A stretch of DNA of 25,849 nucleotides from CAZNRY01 sp964575675 (lineage in GTDB: Bacteria > Eisenbacteria > RBG-16-71-46 > CAIMUX01 > VGJL01), in NCBI GenBank assembly GCA_964575675.1, contig CAZNRY010000035.1, positions 1-25,849 of the forward strand. The letters are read 5' to 3'. The notes below the pieces were generated by a model, which did not search any database, had not been told where the DNA came from, and saw only the letters and a list, made by a program, of their open reading frames with translations. Shown piece after piece: positions 23,200 to 25,849 of the stretch. Within the stretch, counting starts at the first letter, position 1. Each line of letters opens with the position of its first letter. Position numbers and translations under genes: made by a program.

Positions 23200-24378
23200 G
23201 TGAGTACGAGGTTGCGTTGGTCGACTGAAGGACTGAGCGTCGCGGGATTCATGCTGGCGTTCGCGCTCGCCCTGTCTGCGGGATGCGCGCGTGAGGCGGC
23301 GAAGTCTCGAGCCGTTCAAGAATCACCCGCCGTGCTGGTGAGCGCTTCGGAGATCGTCGAGGCGAAGGCGCGGGACCTGGAATCGGGCACCTCCTTCACG
23401 GGCGAGCTCCAGCCTGGCGAGATCGTTGAGGTGATGGCCCGGTTCGACGGCGATCTCGAGAAAGTCCTCGTCCGCGAGGGACAGGCCGTGCGTCGGGGAC
23501 AATCGCTGGCGGTCTACATGCCGCGCGACGTGAAGGATGAATGGCAGGCCGCGGATGCGGAGTATCAGGCGGCGCAGGCTGGCTTGATCGCGGCGCAGAA
23601 CGCGGAGCGGAGGGCGCAGCGCCTGCTCGATGCGGGCGCGGCATCGCCGAGCGATCTCGAGGCGGCGAACGCACAGCGCACAGCCTCAGAGGCCGGGCTA
23701 CGGGCGGCCGAAGCGCGCCGCAACAGGGCTGCCGAAGACCAGGAGCGCCTCTCTGTCCCGAGTCCGATCACGGGATCGGTCTCGAAGGTCCTCGTCCACA
23801 GCGGCGCTCGCACGGCGATCGCTGACCCTCTGTTCACGGTCGTCGACACCAACACCCTCGAGCTATCGGCGACTGTTCCTTCCGAGGCGTTGGGCCGGGT
23901 CGGGCCGGGAGCGCCGATCCGCTTTCGGCTGGACTCCTTCCCCGGAGAGACATTCGAGGGGAAGGTCGATCGGGTCAACCCCACGACGGAACCCGGGACG
24001 CGCCAGGTGCGGATCTACATGCGCCTTCCAAATCCCGACGGACGGCTCGTCGGCGGGCTCTTCGCGATCGGGCGCGTCGTGGATCAATCGAAGATCGGGG
24101 CGACCTCGGCGCCCATTTCCGTCCTGAGGCAAGAGGGGACCGAGAAGGTGGTCTATGCGGTCAAGGGCGGGATCGCGCAGCGGATCGTCGTCGTGACCGG
24201 TCTCGTCGACGAGCAATCCGGCGTGGTCGAGTTGATCGGCGACGTCTCGCCCGGCGATGAGCTGCTGACGGGCGTCCTGCCCGGGCTCAAGAACGGCGTC
24301 GCCGTGCAGGTCCTCGGGAACCAGACGGGCGAGGCCGCCTCAGGCGGCGGCCAGACCCCGGCGACAGAGAAGAAGTAG
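23200..24378 (+). CDS. RND efflux periplasmic adaptor (membrane fusion protein), lipoprotein
   Basis: GTG 23200 has a GAGGGGG-type ribosome site a few bases upstream. The 392-residue product has a lipoprotein signal with lipobox LSAGC (Cys29 lipidated). After it come a barrel-sandwich half (FTGELQPGEIVEVMARFDGDL, VLVREGQAVRRGQSLAVY), a helical hairpin (AADAEYQAAQAGLIAAQNAERRAQRL and its return helix), the second half (LSVPSPITGSVSKVLVHSGA), the beta-barrel domain (LELSATVPSEALGRVGPGAPI) and a membrane-proximal domain (ISVLRQEGTEKVVYAVKGG). It should bridge the inner-membrane pump and the TolC channel. The C-terminal tail is Gly/Thr-rich and disordered. Confidence 0.94.
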   Translation: MSTRLRWSTEGLSVAGFMLAFALALSAGCAREAAKSRAVQESPAVLVSASEIVEAKARDLESGTSFTGELQPGEIVEVMARFDGDLEKVLVREGQAVRRGQSLAVYMPRDVKDEWQAADAEYQAAQAGLIAAQNAERRAQRLLDAGAASPSDLEAANAQRTASEAGLRAAEARRNRAAEDQERLSVPSPITGSVSKVLVHSGARTAIADPLFTVVDTNTLELSATVPSEALGRVGPGAPIRFRLDSFPGETFEGKVDRVNPTTEPGTRQVRIYMRLPNPDGRLVGGLFAIGRVVDQSKIGATSAPISVLRQEGTEKVVYAVKGGIAQRIVVVTGLVDEQSGVVELIGDVSPGDELLTGVLPGLKNGVAVQVLGNQTGEAASGGGQTPATEKK

Positions 24379-24414
24379 TCCGCAGGAAATCGGATCCAGG
24401 AAGGGAAAACGTCG

Positions 24415-25849
24415 ATGTTTCTCTCCGACGTCTCGATCAAGAGACCCGTCTTTGCCACGATGATGATGGCGGCCCTCGTGACCCTGGGCCTCTTCTCCTA
24501 CAAACGTCTCGCGATCGATCAGTGGCCCGACATCTCCTTCCCTTTCATCGTGGTTCAGGTTCCCTACCCGGGCGCCTCGCCCGAAACAGTGGAGCGGGAT
24601 GTCACGCGCAAGGTCGAGGAGACGGTGAACCCGATCGCCAGGGTTCGCAATCTCACATCCAGCTCTCTGGAGGGAATCTCCAGCGTATTCATCGAGTTCG
24701 AGCTCGGAACGAACCCGATGGACGCCCAGCAGGATGTCCGGGCGAAGATCGATCAGATCCGCGACGAGCTTCCCGACGACATCGAGACGCCGCTCGTGCT
24801 CCGTTTCGATCCGCAAGAAATCCCGATCGTGTCGCTGGCGCTCCGCTCGGACACGCGATCGCTCAGGGAGCTGACAACGATGGCGGACGAGACGATCCGA
24901 AAGGAGCTCGAGTCGGTCGACGGGGTCGGGCAGGTGACCCTGATCGGCGGCGAGAAGCGTGCGATCGTCGTGAACCTCGATCCCGACCGCCTCGCGGCCC
25001 GCGCGGTGACGATCGGCCAGATCATGAACACGCTCTCCGCCGAGAACATGGAGATCCCCGCCGGGCGTCTCGAGATGGGTCCCGGAGAGAAGCTTGTCCG
25101 GATCAAGGGACGGATCGAGAACCCGGCCGATTTCGACAAGCTCGTCGTGGACGTCCGCCAAGGGGTGCCGATCCGCCTGGGCGATGTCGCGACGTCCATC
25201 GACTCGGCCGAGGAGGCCCGCTCCTCGGCGATGGTCGACGGCGTTCCGGCGATCGGAATCGACCTCAGGAAGGTCTCGGGCGCGAACACGGTCAAAGTCG
25301 CCGAGGAGTTGAAGAAGAAGGTCGAGGACCTCCGCGGGCGGCTTCCCGATGGCGTCGACCTGATGATGGTCCGCGACGACTCGAAGTGGATCCGCAACTC
25401 CGTCGACGATGTCAAGGTGACCATCGTCATCGGGGCTCTCCTGACCGTGTTGGTCGTGTTCACGTTCCTGAACTCCTGGCGATCCACCGTGATCACCGGG
25501 CTCACCTTGCCGGTGTCGGTGATCGCCTCCTTTCTCGCGATCTACGCGTTCGGATACACGCTCAACATGATGACCCTGATGGGACTCTCGCTCGCGATCG
25601 GGATCCTGATCGATGACGCGATCGTGGTGCGCGAGAACATCGTCCGGCACGTCGGCATGGGAGAGGACCACAACACGGCGGCCCGGAAGGGAACCAGCGA
25701 GATCGGGCTCGCAGTGCTCGCCACCACTTTGGCCACGCTCTGCGTCTTCATCCCGGTCGCCTTCATGGGCGGGATCGTTGGCCAGTTCTTCCGCGAGTTC
25801 GGGGTTACCGTCGCATGCGCCGTTGCGGTGAGCCTCTTCGTGTCGTTCA
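24415..25849 (+). CDS. RND-family (AcrB-like) efflux pump permease, N-terminal part
   Basis: ATG 24415 follows AGGAAGGG and the frame is open to the right edge (478 codons, less than half of a normal pump of about 1030 residues). The start MFLSDVSIKRPVFATMMMAALVTLG is the typical first membrane helix of AcrB/MdtB-like pumps. Porter subdomains follow (VPYPGASPETVERDVTRKVEE, NPMDAQQDVRAKIDQIRDELP, VDGVGQVTLIGG), then the membrane helices around 345-478. The helix GLSLAIGILIDDAIVVRENI holds the proton-relay pair Asp400-Asp401, equivalent to AcrB Asp407-Asp408, so it is a proton-driven antiporter. Substrate is unknown. It is the last visible gene of the operon regulated by the TetR protein. Confidence 0.95.
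   Translation, partial: MFLSDVSIKRPVFATMMMAALVTLGLFSYKRLAIDQWPDISFPFIVVQVPYPGASPETVERDVTRKVEETVNPIARVRNLTSSSLEGISSVFIEFELGTNPMDAQQDVRAKIDQIRDELPDDIETPLVLRFDPQEIPIVSLALRSDTRSLRELTTMADETIRKELESVDGVGQVTLIGGEKRAIVVNLDPDRLAARAVTIGQIMNTLSAENMEIPAGRLEMGPGEKLVRIKGRIENPADFDKLVVDVRQGVPIRLGDVATSIDSAEEARSSAMVDGVPAIGIDLRKVSGANTVKVAEELKKKVEDLRGRLPDGVDLMMVRDDSKWIRNSVDDVKVTIVIGALLTVLVVFTFLNSWRSTVITGLTLPVSVIASFLAIYAFGYTLNMMTLMGLSLAIGILIDDAIVVRENIVRHVGMGEDHNTAARKGTSEIGLAVLATTLATLCVFIPVAFMGGIVGQFFREFGVTVACAVAVSLFVSF

Overview
This is a gene-dense, strongly G+C-rich bacterial window. I see no RNA genes, insertion sequences or CRISPR arrays. The organism is Gram-negative: there is a TolC-type outer-membrane channel, a lipoprotein periplasmic adaptor and a probable beta-barrel protein. 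Two large secreted peptidases end in FlgD/type-IX-like C-terminal domains (NPFNP... SGVYYARL), a style common in the FCB superphylum and Candidatus Eisenbacteria-like lineages. That placement is inference; no marker gene is present.

Layout. (1) 1-3005, minus: most of a large membrane histidine kinase whose C-terminus runs off the left edge. (2) 3337-9764: a divergent pair of secreted peptidases, an M14 zinc carboxypeptidase (minus) and a gingipain-like C25 cysteine peptidase (plus). (3) 9851-11435, plus: a HAD phosphatase, then an SPFH/Band-7 membrane protein that appears to have lost the middle of its domain, followed by a small ribbon-helix-helix (Arc-like) protein. Imperfect palindromes flank this pair. 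(4) 11585-16698, minus: an alpha-oxoamine synthase (serine-palmitoyltransferase-like), a 907-residue secreted protein rich in Asp/Gly calcium-loop-like motifs, and a PfkB sugar kinase coupled to it. (5) 16956-18543, plus: a WbpD-like hexapeptide acetyltransferase, a small membrane protein and a DUF218/YdcF protein, joined by TGATG stop/start overlaps. (6) 18632-20937, plus: a probable outer-membrane protein with a TolB-like N-terminal domain, and DNA polymerase IV. (7) 21015-25849, plus: a TetR-controlled RND efflux operon (regulator, TolC, adaptor, pump); the pump is cut by the right edge.

The regulation of the efflux operon can be read directly: TTGACC-17-TATCCT overlaps a perfect 8+2+8 palindrome that also covers the first regulator start codon, as expected for an autorepressed tetR-tolC-hlyD-acrB unit. 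The two divergent peptidases probably act on protein outside the cell or at its surface. The acetyltransferase/DUF218 cluster and the sphingolipid-like enzyme point to cell-envelope chemistry.

The most unusual items are the internally deleted SPFH gene with its Arc-like partner and flanking palindromes, the exact gingipain His-Cys spacing in the C25 peptidase, an AT-rich hairpin island inside dinB, and the uncharacterised PfkB plus Asp-rich secreted protein pair. I see no clear evidence of a wholly new defence or mobile system.
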